Shown here in pieces: positions 6,771 through 12,550 of a DNA stretch of 32,065 nt. The position numbers and the translations under genes were made by a program. Each line of letters opens with the position of its first letter. Position 1 is the first letter of the stretch. This DNA is from a virus. The notes under the pieces were generated by a model. That model was not told the origin of the DNA. It worked only from the letters and a program-made list of their open reading frames with translations, and did no database searches. The stretch covers positions 1 through 32,065 of the IMG/VR virus record IMGVR_UViG_3300025674_000205. One strand, written 5' to 3'.

Positions 6771-6969
6771 CGGTCCACCCTTCCATACGCATGGCCCACT
6801 CTACGTGTTCCAGCGTGAATGGTCGGCCATAGTGGGCCTCTACAGCTTTACGTACATAGAAGACATCACTGTGAGGAATGTGAAGGCGGTCAAGTGTGTT
6901 AGTACGGATAGCTTCATAGAATGCTTCAAGAACATTGTCTGTGTATAGTTTTACGGATTTCTTAGCCAT
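6739..6969 (-). CDS. Small conserved phage protein, first gene of the left late operon
   Basis: A 76-residue protein with a core LDRLHIPHSDVFYVRKAVEA and ending near MEGW; I recall similar short proteins in marine podoviruses, without function. The start is ATG at 6967-6969; an in-frame TTG two codons upstream is less likely. It is the first gene after the perfect-consensus leftward promoter at 7105-7133 and would have an untranslated leader of about 130 bases. That leader crosses the CAYTTAAGTG sites. Being first in the operon, it could be a regulator, but no helix-turn-helix is obvious. Confidence 0.65.
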   Translation of the reverse strand: MAKKSVKLYTDNVLEAFYEAIRTNTLDRLHIPHSDVFYVRKAVEAHYGRPFTLEHVEWAMRMEGWTDGSENDSDNL

Positions 6970-7018
6970 TGTCAAGAACTTTTTACAGAATAGTACAGAT
7001 ATTATCTGTAAGTAGTGT

Positions 7019-7090
7019 CACTTGTAAGTGTTACATTTAAGTGTATTTAACATCTTTTTTTAAAAAGCATTTAAGTGATTCACTTAAGTG
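7019..7090. repeat. CAYTTAAGTG operator-like array
   Basis: Four related sites lie in 72 AT-rich bases: CACTTGTAAGTG (7019-7030), CATTTAAGTG (7034-7043), CATTTAAGTG (7068-7077) and the perfect palindrome CACTTAAGTG (7081-7090). A further near-copy, CACTTATGTG, is at 7241-7250. The palindrome is about 15 bases downstream of the -10 box of the leftward promoter, the usual place for a repressor or a transcription-coupled regulator. An origin iteron role is also possible. Confidence 0.6.
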
Positions 7091-7104
7091 TTATGTTATA
7101 TATA

Positions 7105-7133
7105 ATTATACACATTTTAGGGTATGTTGTCAA
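7105..7133 (-). promoter_or_regulatory. Leftward sigma70 promoter, perfect consensus
   Basis: On the minus strand TTGACA (7133-7128) and TATAAT (7110-7105) are separated by exactly 17 bases. Both hexamers match the bacterial housekeeping consensus. Transcription would start near 7098 and run into the leftward operon beginning at 6969. The CAYTTAAGTG sites lie directly downstream, so a strong promoter held by a repressor is a reasonable model. Confidence 0.8.
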
Positions 7134-7171
7134 GCCCCTATTTTTTGTACACCCAACTTTTTTTATTTAGA

Positions 7172-7247
7172 GTGTGACTTTTTTGCAACACATTAGGTGA
7201 TTGGTCCGTGTGGGGTGGGTTATGTGTGACATTTTTGCAACACTTAT
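7172..7247 (+). repeat. Pair of 20-bp direct repeats in the control region
   Basis: GTGTGACWTTTTTGCAACAC occurs at 7172-7191 and 7224-7243 with one mismatch (W is T then A). The repeat distance is 52 bases, about five DNA turns. Each copy has partial dyad symmetry (GTGT at one end, ACAC at the other). They lie just upstream of the leftward promoter, so they could be activator sites or origin iterons. Confidence 0.6.
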
Positions 7248-7250
7248 GTG

Positions 7251-7710
7251 CTTGTTTACGACAGTTACCCCTGTGGTTAACACTTGAAAATCCTAATCTG
7301 TGTATTTCTGTGTATATATATCTACGTAACCGGGGGGTGGCCCCTGCCTACCCGCCTGATTCAAAACAATTTTCTGCCTCGCCGCCCGCAAATCCGCAGA
7401 AAACTGCCAAGAAGCAGAAGAAAATGCAATCAAATCAATAGCTTGCAGTTAAATGGTAGCTGATAAGCTATCAGTTATCTTTGAGAATACCGCGAAAGAG
7501 GGCGTAAGTTATTGATAACGCTGAGAAAACACTACGGCCGTGCATATTTTACCCCTACCCATGCTATATTATACGCGTATAGCGTTCTCGTTTTGTTCTC
7601 TTTCGCCATGCTATCACCAGAACGAAACAGCAACGAACTAGGAACGAAACAGGAACACCCGATATGCCTCAATAAAAAGTGTAACAAAATCAATGGGATA
7701 AAAAAAGTGT
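7251..7710. other. Non-coding stretch of the control region with palindromes and short repeats
   Basis: I see no convincing gene here. It holds a CTGATA/TATCAG hairpin at 7460-7474, the perfect 12-bp palindrome TATACGCGTATA at 7570-7581, and two copies of GAACGAAACAG at 7620-7630 and 7642-7652. An inverted, related stretch (GTTCTCGTTTTGTTC) lies near 7585-7599. These could be regulator or origin sites. Two weak frames starting at GTG or TTG have no ribosome-binding site and unlikely composition. Confidence 0.5.
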
Positions 7711-7739
7711 TTGACTATCCTTTTTCCTTTTGCTAGTCT
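7711..7739 (+). promoter_or_regulatory. Candidate rightward promoter before the structured RNA
   Basis: TTGACT (7711-7716) and TAGTCT (7734-7739) are 17 bases apart. The -35 box is good and the -10 box weak. The nonamer TTGACTATC and its T-rich spacer recur at 8490-8518, which suggests a shared regulator or sigma preference. Transcription would begin near 7746, at the edge of the hairpin-rich segment. Confidence 0.45.
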
Positions 7740-7936
7740 CTAAACATGAACAGGCCACTGACGGCCAATCGCAGGAAACAGTCCTTGGGATTGATAACCA
7801 TAGCGAGAGGCTAGGCAAACGATACCAGCGGGTAAGTCTGTTCTTACTGAATACCCAGTCCGCATATGGGAATAGAAGCGGATACGACTAAAAAGGTTTT
7901 TAAGTTTTTAGTGTTTAGTCGGAAGAAAATAAAAAC

Positions 7937-7965
7937 TTGACAGGTGGGGACAGGCTGAATATACT
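7937..7965 (+). promoter_or_regulatory. Near-consensus rightward promoter inside the structured region
   Basis: TTGACA (7937-7942) and TATACT (7960-7965) are separated by 17 bases, eleven of twelve positions matching consensus. Transcription would start near 7971, just before the AGTCGG/CCGACT hairpin. It is therefore the strongest candidate for the main start of the structured RNA, or the start of a read-through early transcript. Confidence 0.6.
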
Positions 7966-8422
7966 GAACAGACAGTCGGGAAGGCGAATTGAGCCGACTA
8001 TAAAGTAGCCAAGTGTGCAGACACTCAAAATACTAGGCTATCATGACGGGAGAAATCCGTCTAGCTGGGCGAACCATCACCAGGGCTGACTTCAAGTCGG
8101 GCTAACTAGGTGAAGTGCAAGGGGGCAGTCTGTCCTGAAACCGCAAGTGCGACCAAGGGTGCATTTGTATGACAGGGAAAGTGCGACCGGAAATCCTAGG
8201 GTGGTCAATGTGATTGGGGCGATAAATTGTAAAGGCCAGTTTTGTCTGTTGTCTGGCCGCCATGACTATAAGTCGGGATACGCAAGCCATGGGAAATCTA
8301 CAGATGGAACGCAAGTAATGTCTGCAATCAGCTTATGATGGCCTGACTTTGCCTTGGCAATTTCCCTGATAAAGTTTTTTACAGTCCAGAATCCGGTGCT
8401 TGCGTGGTAATATGCAAGAAAC

Positions 8423-8487
8423 AAAAAAGGTAGGGCGTATGCGCTAGTCTTATGACAGTTAAGCTAATGCCCTACCTATCATTTTTT
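8423..8487. terminator. Terminator-like hairpin, possibly bidirectional
   Basis: A perfect 9-bp stem, AGGTAGGGC (8428-8436) with GCCCTACCT (8469-8477), encloses a second hairpin (CTTA/TAAG in its core). On the plus strand it is followed by ATCATTTTTT. On the minus strand the stem runs directly into TTTTTT. It separates the structured RNA from the promoter and gene that follow. The 32-base loop is longer than in a typical intrinsic terminator. Confidence 0.55.
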
Positions 8488-8489
8488 GA

Positions 8490-8518
8490 TTGACTATCTT
8501 TTCTAATCTTGTTAAGTT
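8490..8518 (+). promoter_or_regulatory. Candidate rightward promoter before the early operon
   Basis: TTGACT (8490-8495), 17 bases, TAAGTT (8513-8518). The first nine bases and T-rich spacer repeat the element at 7711. The leader to the GP88 gene would be only about 22 bases. The -10 box is poor, so an activator may be needed. Confidence 0.4.
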
Positions 8519-8547
8519 ATGACCATAGGCAATAGTGGAGAACAGCT

Positions 8548-9252
8548 ATGACATACAATCTCATAGGCGTAGGTAATAACGCCAAAACTGTCAAGGGTGA
8601 TGGCACTGAATACATGACAGGTATTCAATACATGAAGCCATACAAAACCATATTCAAGGGCAAGGTGCATAATCTATGTGCCTTGGCAGACAAGGCAAAG
8701 TGCCATGCTGGTTGTCTCAATACGGCAGGGCGTGGGCAGATGACTGTTGTTCAGCGGGGCAGAGAACGCAAGACAATGCTATACCTGTCTGACCGCATAG
8801 GCTACATGGATGCTCTGTATAAAGACTTGACTATATTCAGTCGCAGACAGCAGAAAAATGGTATCAAGCCATGCGTCCGACTCAATGGCACTAGCGATAT
8901 TCAGTTTGAGAAAACAGGTATCATGGAACAATTCCCAGAGATACAATTCTATGACTATACTAAAATTGTCAAAAGGGCGTATGCCAAATTGCCTGACAAT
9001 TATCATCTGACGCTATCCTACAGTGAAGCTGACCCAGAATATGCAGAACAGGTATTGACAGCAGTGCGCGAGACTGGTATCAATGCGGCAGTCGTATTCA
9101 GAGGCAAGCTACCCAAGACATTCAAGGGATTGCCTGTAGTGGATGGTGACAAGGACGACTTGCGCTTTCTTGACCCACAAGGTGTTATCGTAGGGCTGAA
9201 AGCAAAAGGCAGTGCAAGGCAAGACAAGACTGGCTTTGTGATTGACGCATAA
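8548..9252 (+). CDS. GP88-family protein
   Basis: A 234-residue protein matching the phage gene product 88 family. Conserved features are a cysteine cluster at 44, 52 and 56 (CALADKAKCHAGCLNTAGR), DRIGYMDALYKDL at 82-94, RLNGTSDI at 111-118, FYDYTK at 134-139, NYHLTLSYSE at 151-160, VVDGD at 197-201, FLDP at 207-210 and GLKAKG at 216-221. The family is widespread in phages. The three cysteines and the layout of the core recall iron-sulfur or barrel enzymes, but no reaction has been established to my knowledge. GGAG lies seven bases before the ATG. It is the first gene of the rightward operon. Confidence 0.85.
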   Translation: MTYNLIGVGNNAKTVKGDGTEYMTGIQYMKPYKTIFKGKVHNLCALADKAKCHAGCLNTAGRGQMTVVQRGRERKTMLYLSDRIGYMDALYKDLTIFSRRQQKNGIKPCVRLNGTSDIQFEKTGIMEQFPEIQFYDYTKIVKRAYAKLPDNYHLTLSYSEADPEYAEQVLTAVRETGINAAVVFRGKLPKTFKGLPVVDGDKDDLRFLDPQGVIVGLKAKGSARQDKTGFVIDA

Positions 9253-9268
9253 AAAGGAGTAACTGAAA

Positions 9269-9433
9269 ATGTTTGAGAAACTTACCAAACTAATCTGCGC
9301 GGCAGGTGGGGCTACACTCTTGACAGTATCATTGCCAGAGATGCTATACTATGCCGCACCTATCATGGTTATAGGCTATACAGGTGGAGTAATCTTACTC
9401 TTGATAGCAATTAAATCAGCAATATGGGATTGA
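9269..9433 (+). CDS. Small membrane protein (54 aa)
   Basis: A short frame with a strong ribosome-binding site (AAGGAG at 9255-9260). The product MFEKLTKLICAAGGATLLTV, then SLPEMLYYAAPIMVIGYTGG and VILLLIAIKSAIWD, has one or two membrane segments (about 8-22 and 28-51). No family is recognised. It overlaps the next gene by ten bases and is probably translationally coupled to it. Confidence 0.7.
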   Translation: MFEKLTKLICAAGGATLLTVSLPEMLYYAAPIMVIGYTGGVILLLIAIKSAIWD

Positions 9434-9591
9434 CATTGCGTGTAAAACCAGTTAATCCTGTGGCAAGAATGGCGGCATTGAATCGCCGCCGGACTTCCAC
9501 CCAAGTAGTCCCACCCAAAAAGGGCAAGGGAAGCTACAACAGAAAGAGACAAAAGGACTTATTCGATGACCAAAGTAAAGAAGTCAAGTGA
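9424..9591 (+). CDS. Small basic phage protein (55 aa)
   Basis: The product is rich in Arg and Lys: NPVARMAALNRRRTSTQVV, then PPKKGKGSYNRKRQKDLFDD. The central PKKGKGSYNRKR block is one I recognise from tiny proteins of many T7-like and marine podoviruses, of unknown function. It starts inside the end of the previous membrane protein gene and overlaps the following gene by 26 bases. No separate ribosome-binding site is seen, so coupled translation is likely. Confidence 0.65.
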   Translation: MGLTLRVKPVNPVARMAALNRRRTSTQVVPPKKGKGSYNRKRQKDLFDDQSKEVK

Positions 9592-9739
9592 GTTTGACCA
9601 TGACTGGAATGACCTGTCACTCTTTGAGAAAATGCCAGTGCGTAAAACTGCTGGCAAAGCAAAGAGAGATGACTGGAAGCGAGAACGCAAGGCAATGCGT
9701 AGGGCAAAACAAATGACACAGGAGAAGTGGTATGCCTAA
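9566..9739 (+). CDS. Small charged hypothetical protein (57 aa)
   Basis: MTKVKKSSEFDHDWNDLSLF, then EKMPVRKTAGKAKRDDWKRE and RKAMRRAKQMTQEKWYA. The N-terminal third is acidic and aromatic, the C-terminal half strongly basic and helical. I do not recognise the family. AAAAGGAC lies just upstream of the ATG within the previous gene. Overlaps on both sides (26 and 8 bases) are in keeping with the rest of this operon. Confidence 0.6.
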   Translation: MTKVKKSSEFDHDWNDLSLFEKMPVRKTAGKAKRDDWKRERKAMRRAKQMTQEKWYA

Positions 9740-9902
9740 AACCATTCAGATAACCATAGATGCAGACTGGATTGACAGTCTAATGAATAATACAGGAGAT
9801 GCACAAGAAGTGCTGGCCATGCTTGAACAACATGAAGCTACCCTGTATGACTACATTGACGATGCTATCATTGAGATGATAGAACGCAATACCCAAGACT
9901 AA
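9732..9902 (+). CDS. Small acidic hypothetical protein (56 aa)
   Basis: MPKTIQITIDADWIDSLMNN, then TGDAQEVLAMLEQHEATLYD and YIDDAIIEMIERNTQD. The sequence suggests a short beta strand followed by two amphipathic helices. It is acidic and unlike its basic neighbours. The ATG overlaps the previous stop and GGAG lies nine bases upstream. Function unknown. Confidence 0.6.
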   Translation: MPKTIQITIDADWIDSLMNNTGDAQEVLAMLEQHEATLYDYIDDAIIEMIERNTQD

Positions 9903-9942
9903 CCCCAATAAGACAAACACAACACAGCAAAGGAGTAACACT

Positions 9943-10320
9943 ATGTCTTACAACACAATCAACACAACCTACTGGAAGCAATCAACAGGTCTGACAGGCC
10001 AGTGCAAAACCGAACGCACTGCTGCCCTGTTCAATCGAGTCGCCGGACTTTACAAGGCGGCACAGGGTCTGCACCTGTCAAAGATGCAGATGTATCGGCA
10101 AGCACACGCTGAAGCAAAGCTGCTGAAGGCAGAGACAGCGGGCCGTATCATGGACACTGCATCCGCAATCATGGGTATTCAGTTGAAAGAGTTGGAGAAG
10201 GAACTGCGCCAGCAAATCCGCGACAAAACTTTCACTACTGAAGTGGAGTTTGACACCATGAAAGTAACAAACATCCGCGACCTTGCACAAGGCAAGCGCG
10301 GTAAAAAGGTAGCCGCATAG
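9943..10320 (+). CDS. Hypothetical early protein (125 aa)
   Basis: A mostly helical protein with a strong AAAGGAG ribosome-binding site. Residues 30-100 have a heptad-like pattern (RVAGLYKAAQGLHLSKMQMY, then ELEKELRQQIRDK), so a coiled coil is likely. The C-terminus is basic (AQGKRGKKVAA). I do not recognise a family. It is the last gene before a 13-bp perfect hairpin at 10337-10390. That arrangement suggests that mRNA levels change at this point. Confidence 0.65.
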   Translation: MSYNTINTTYWKQSTGLTGQCKTERTAALFNRVAGLYKAAQGLHLSKMQMYRQAHAEAKLLKAETAGRIMDTASAIMGIQLKELEKELRQQIRDKTFTTEVEFDTMKVTNIRDLAQGKRGKKVAA

Positions 10321-10336
10321 ACAGTTGCCATTACAC

Positions 10337-10390
10337 AAGAGGGGCAGTGCGTCTATGCGGTTTTCGTGTTCTCCATACACTGCCCCTCTT
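10337..10390 (+). promoter_or_regulatory. Long perfect hairpin between early genes
   Basis: AAGAGGGGCAGTG (10337-10349) is complementary over all 13 bases to CACTGCCCCTCTT (10378-10390), with a 28-base loop. It is too stable to be chance in this setting. No T run follows on the plus strand, so it may be an mRNA processing or stabilising hairpin, or a leaky terminator, between 9943-10320 and 10423-10635. Confidence 0.6.
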
Positions 10391-10422
10391 TCTCCTGACT
10401 TATTCATATGAAAGGTAAAACC

Positions 10423-10635
10423 ATGCTCACCACAGAAGAAAGAACACAACTCTTTGAAATGAAAGAAGGTTATCTTGAGTTTTTTGTTGAAAACCCAGAA
10501 ATGCGAGAGACACATCCCGATTTGTGGCACGGATTTGTTTCCTTGTATGAGGAAACAAAGTTAATGCTTGAGCATGACGAGCATGAAAAGATAATGTCAA
10601 CAGCAACACAATCAATGGAGACAGACGATGAGTGA
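10423..10635 (+). CDS. Small acidic hypothetical protein (70 aa)
   Basis: An acidic, helical product (LTTEERTQLFEMKEGYLEFF, then PDLWHGFVSLYEETKLMLEH). The ATG at 10423 is preceded by AAAGG at good spacing; the ATG at 10408 has no such site. The family is not recognised. The stop overlaps the next start (10628). Confidence 0.6.
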   Translation: MLTTEERTQLFEMKEGYLEFFVENPEMRETHPDLWHGFVSLYEETKLMLEHDEHEKIMSTATQSMETDDE

Positions 10636-10915
10636 CAATTACGACAGTGGATTTGACTTGGTATTATCAGACTATGAGCGTGGCTATCTGACCGCCTACT
10701 ATGACACAGTTGTCTTTGACAGTATGGCAGACTGCTGTGACGAAGATTGGTTTGGTGTTCAGATAGGCGACAGGATGTTTGACCTGAACGCATGGGCAGA
10801 TGAGGATACTGGTGATATTGTTTGTGTGGCCTACGAATGTGACTGGGTGAATGATAATTGGCAAACTAACTGTCGCCATAGTTGGAAACTGACCGACAAA
10901 GGAGACAGACAATGA
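10628..10915 (+). CDS. Hypothetical acidic, Asp/Tyr-rich protein (95 aa)
   Basis: The product begins DNYDSGFDLVLSDYERGYLT and contains five cysteines, DCCDEDWFGVQIGDRMFDLN in the middle and VCVAYECDWVND near the end, with no basic segments until the last residues. It is reminiscent of small acidic proteins that mimic DNA, but this is only by composition. It overlaps its neighbours by 8 and 4 bases and must be co-translated. No family recognised. Confidence 0.6.
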   Translation: MSDNYDSGFDLVLSDYERGYLTAYYDTVVFDSMADCCDEDWFGVQIGDRMFDLNAWADEDTGDIVCVAYECDWVNDNWQTNCRHSWKLTDKGDRQ

Positions 10916-11445
10916 ACAGATTTCTGATTGAACATCACCCTGACTGGATAGCTAGGTCACTGTGTGACCAGCACATTGTCAAGATGCCATTAGAAGAAGC
11001 ACAGATGCTATGCACTAGCCTGTGGCATCATGCGCCAGAGTATGCACAAGAGATGGGATTGTATAAGCCTGTGCATCAGAAGCACCCATGCACACTGTGG
11101 GCAATGGATAACAATCGTAACTACTCATTTGCTTTCAGGCTATACGACAGTATGTTGCGTGAATACACATTCCGCTATGGCAAAGAGCATGGTGCTGGCA
11201 AACACTATGATGCTCTGAAAGAGGGTGTGCATTTTATACCTGACACAACAAACTTCCTGACACCACACCCTCAATGCTTCAGTGGTCACGATGACTTAAA
11301 GACAGATGAGAACTGGCCTATTGAAGCATATCGTGCCTTCTACATTGTTGACAAAGTGCGCTTTGCTAGATATAACAAGGGCAGAGAAATGCCACAATGG
11401 ATGAAGAAAGGAATTGAGAATGGACAAGGATTACATTCGGGGTGA
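10912..11445 (+). CDS. Conserved phage protein of unknown function (DQHIVKMPLEEAQ type)
   Basis: A 177-residue protein starting at ATG 10912 (AAAGGAG just upstream), eleven codons in from the longest possible frame. Motifs include LCDQHIVKMPLEEAQMLCTS at about residues 17-36, HPCTLWAMDNNRNYSF at about 58-73, YTFRYGKEHGAGKHYDAL at about 84-101 and a C-terminal YRAFYIVDKVRFARYNKGRE. The pattern DKHVVKM..E..Q...HPC..WA...NY...EYT.RYGK is one I recall from many cyanophage and other phage genomes. Conserved His, Cys and acidic residues suggest metal binding or catalysis, not established. Followed with overlap by the GIY-YIG gene. Confidence 0.7.
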   Translation: MNRFLIEHHPDWIARSLCDQHIVKMPLEEAQMLCTSLWHHAPEYAQEMGLYKPVHQKHPCTLWAMDNNRNYSFAFRLYDSMLREYTFRYGKEHGAGKHYDALKEGVHFIPDTTNFLTPHPQCFSGHDDLKTDENWPIEAYRAFYIVDKVRFARYNKGREMPQWMKKGIENGQGLHSG

Positions 11446-11953
11446 AGCTGTCTTTGAGGATGGTGAGTGGTGGTATATACAACCCGGAGATAAAACTAGG
11501 CGAAGGATAGTCTCTCATGCCAAGAAAAACATGACACGAATGTTTGTCAATGGCAAATACATTCCGAAGTCTCACCCACTACACAAGCCGGGCAATTACA
11601 AGTCACTTGATGACGCATGGTCGCACAATAAGATTGACAGTGTGCCAAAGGGTGAAGTGTATGCCATTGTCAATGCGGCATGGCCAGAGTGGGTAAAGAT
11701 AGGGTGTGCATCCATAGCAGAGGACAGGCTGAATGGATACCAGACTGGTTCACCCTATCGTGACTACAAGATTGTCTGCACAATACAGACAGACAATAAG
11801 AGAAAGACAGAGAACTTGATGCACAAGACTGTTCAAAAGCTGGCCGATGAGAGGCGCAATGAATGGTTCAAGATAAGTATTGACACTGTGAAAGAATTGT
11901 TCTATAAGTATGAGAGTGAATCAACAACAGCAAAGGAGCATGAAAATGCCTAA
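11420..11953 (+). CDS. GIY-YIG-like nuclease domain protein (T5orf172/MUG113 type)
   Basis: A 177-residue protein. The N-terminal 75 residues look like a separate small domain (GEWWYIQPGDKTRRRIVSHA). Residues 79-160 match the T5orf172/MUG113 branch of the GIY-YIG superfamily: VYAIV (80-84) in place of GIY, VKIG (92-95) in place of YIG, R103, E131 in TENLMHK, and NEWF at 147-150. The fold is that of homing endonucleases and UvrC-type nucleases. Phage roles include DNA degradation, recombination or host takeover. The ATG at 11420 has AAGGA upstream and overlaps the previous gene by 26 bases. Confidence 0.75.
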   Translation: MDKDYIRGEAVFEDGEWWYIQPGDKTRRRIVSHAKKNMTRMFVNGKYIPKSHPLHKPGNYKSLDDAWSHNKIDSVPKGEVYAIVNAAWPEWVKIGCASIAEDRLNGYQTGSPYRDYKIVCTIQTDNKRKTENLMHKTVQKLADERRNEWFKISIDTVKELFYKYESESTTAKEHENA

Positions 11954-12470
11954 CCATACAGACAACAAAGTAATCCTGTCACACGCTGACAGCAAGATGA
12001 TTGATGACATCTACAATGTAATGAATACAGATGACACAGAACTGCTCAATCATCTCATCCCTATGCCCAAAGAACTTGAAGGCACATCAGGCTTTGACGA
12101 GAATGGTGTGACAGGATGGTATGAATGGCGGCTTCAAAATTGGGGAACCAAGTGGGACATATACGATGCACACTGTGACCGCATTGATGCGAACACACTG
12201 CAACTATACTTTAACACTGCATGGTCGCCACCTATCCCTGTCTTTGACAAGCTAGTAGACATGGGATTTGAGGTCACTGCTCGTTACCTTGATGAAGGCT
12301 GGATGTATATCGGTGAATACACAGGCGGCTTTGCACACATGACAGAGCCTAACGATTACTGCGTTGATGATGTAGAGAAAGTTATCACTGAATACCCCGA
12401 ACTTGATGAGGAGTTTGGCATCAGTGAAATGATTGCAGAAATGAAAGAAGAAGAAGGAGATGCAGCATGA
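11946..12470 (+). CDS. Api92-like protein (DUF1281-type ferredoxin-like domain)
   Basis: A 174-residue protein with the typical layout of phage Api92-like proteins: a short N-terminal beta-alpha unit (MPNHTDNKVILSHADSKMID), LIPMPKEL, GWYEWRLQNWGTKWD, then FNTAWSPPIPVFDKLVDMGF and an acidic C-terminus. The WGTKWD and TAWSPPI blocks are the signature of the family. It is found in phages and plasmids and has no known biochemical role. The ATG at 11946 was preferred to the one at 11940 because AAAGGAG is then seven bases away. Overlaps the GIY-YIG gene by 8 bases. Confidence 0.85.
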   Translation: MPNHTDNKVILSHADSKMIDDIYNVMNTDDTELLNHLIPMPKELEGTSGFDENGVTGWYEWRLQNWGTKWDIYDAHCDRIDANTLQLYFNTAWSPPIPVFDKLVDMGFEVTARYLDEGWMYIGEYTGGFAHMTEPNDYCVDDVEKVITEYPELDEEFGISEMIAEMKEEEGDAA

Positions 12471-12550
12471 CTGAACTAGCTTTCCTTTTAATTGGATGGA
12501 ACTTGTGCTTCATATTCGTAGTGTTAGCACAAAAATACAATGATAATTGA
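12467..12550 (+). CDS. Tiny membrane peptide (27 aa) upstream of hydrolase
   Basis: MTELAFLLIGWNLCFIFVVL, then AQKYNDN. One hydrophobic segment covers nearly the whole peptide, with a polar C-terminus. AGGAG is at good spacing before the ATG, which overlaps the previous stop (ATGA). The end overlaps the start of the SleB-type hydrolase gene by 11 bases. The size and position suggest a coupled membrane partner, possibly holin-like, but nothing in the sequence proves it. Confidence 0.6.
   Translation: MTELAFLLIGWNLCFIFVVLAQKYNDN

Larger units (their letters stand above)
7746..8487 (+). ncRNA. Candidate large structured non-coding RNA
   Basis: This segment has no credible reading frame but is dense in perfect hairpins: AGGA/TCCT nested in AATC/GATT (7767-7792), GTAAG/CTTAC (7832-7847), TCCGC/GCGGA (7859-7882), ACTAAAAA/TTTTTAGT (7887-7912), AGTCGG/CCGACT (7974-7999), AGTGT/ACACT (8012-8025), GACGG/CCGTC (8045-8061), TCACC/GGTGA enclosing CTGAC/GTCGG (8077-8113) and GGCCAG/CTGGCC (8234-8258). 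AAGTGCGACC is repeated at 8145 and 8179. A promoter precedes it and a terminator-like hairpin ends it. Length and the phage setting recall the large ornate RNA classes GOLLD and ROOL, but I cannot match a consensus by eye. A second promoter at 7937 could make a shorter form from about 7971. The class is unknown and the exact ends are inferred. Confidence 0.6.

Noticed and set aside
7208-7441. A 77-codon frame in the control region
   Set aside because: Starts at GTG without a ribosome-binding site, has Cys/Leu-rich then Lys/Gln-rich composition unlike phage proteins, and overlaps the direct repeats.
7512-7736. A 74-codon frame before the structured RNA
   Set aside because: TTG start, no ribosome-binding site, runs through palindromes and the candidate promoter; no family resemblance.
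8147-8338. A 63-codon frame in the structured RNA segment
   Set aside because: GTG start with no ribosome-binding site, codons coincide with hairpin arms; the RNA structure explains the sequence better.
8429-8477. tRNA-like segment GGTAGGGC...GCCCTACC
   Set aside because: Acceptor-like stem but only about 50 bases between the ends, no D, anticodon or T arm; fits a terminator hairpin.
7746-8487. Group I intron or tmRNA as explanation of the structured segment
   Set aside because: No flanking exons, no recognisable intron core pairing, and no tag-peptide frame or tRNA-like end.
9320-9350. TTGACA and TATACT inside the 54-aa membrane protein gene
   Set aside because: Spacing is 19 bases and the location is inside a coding region with no gene start suitably placed downstream.
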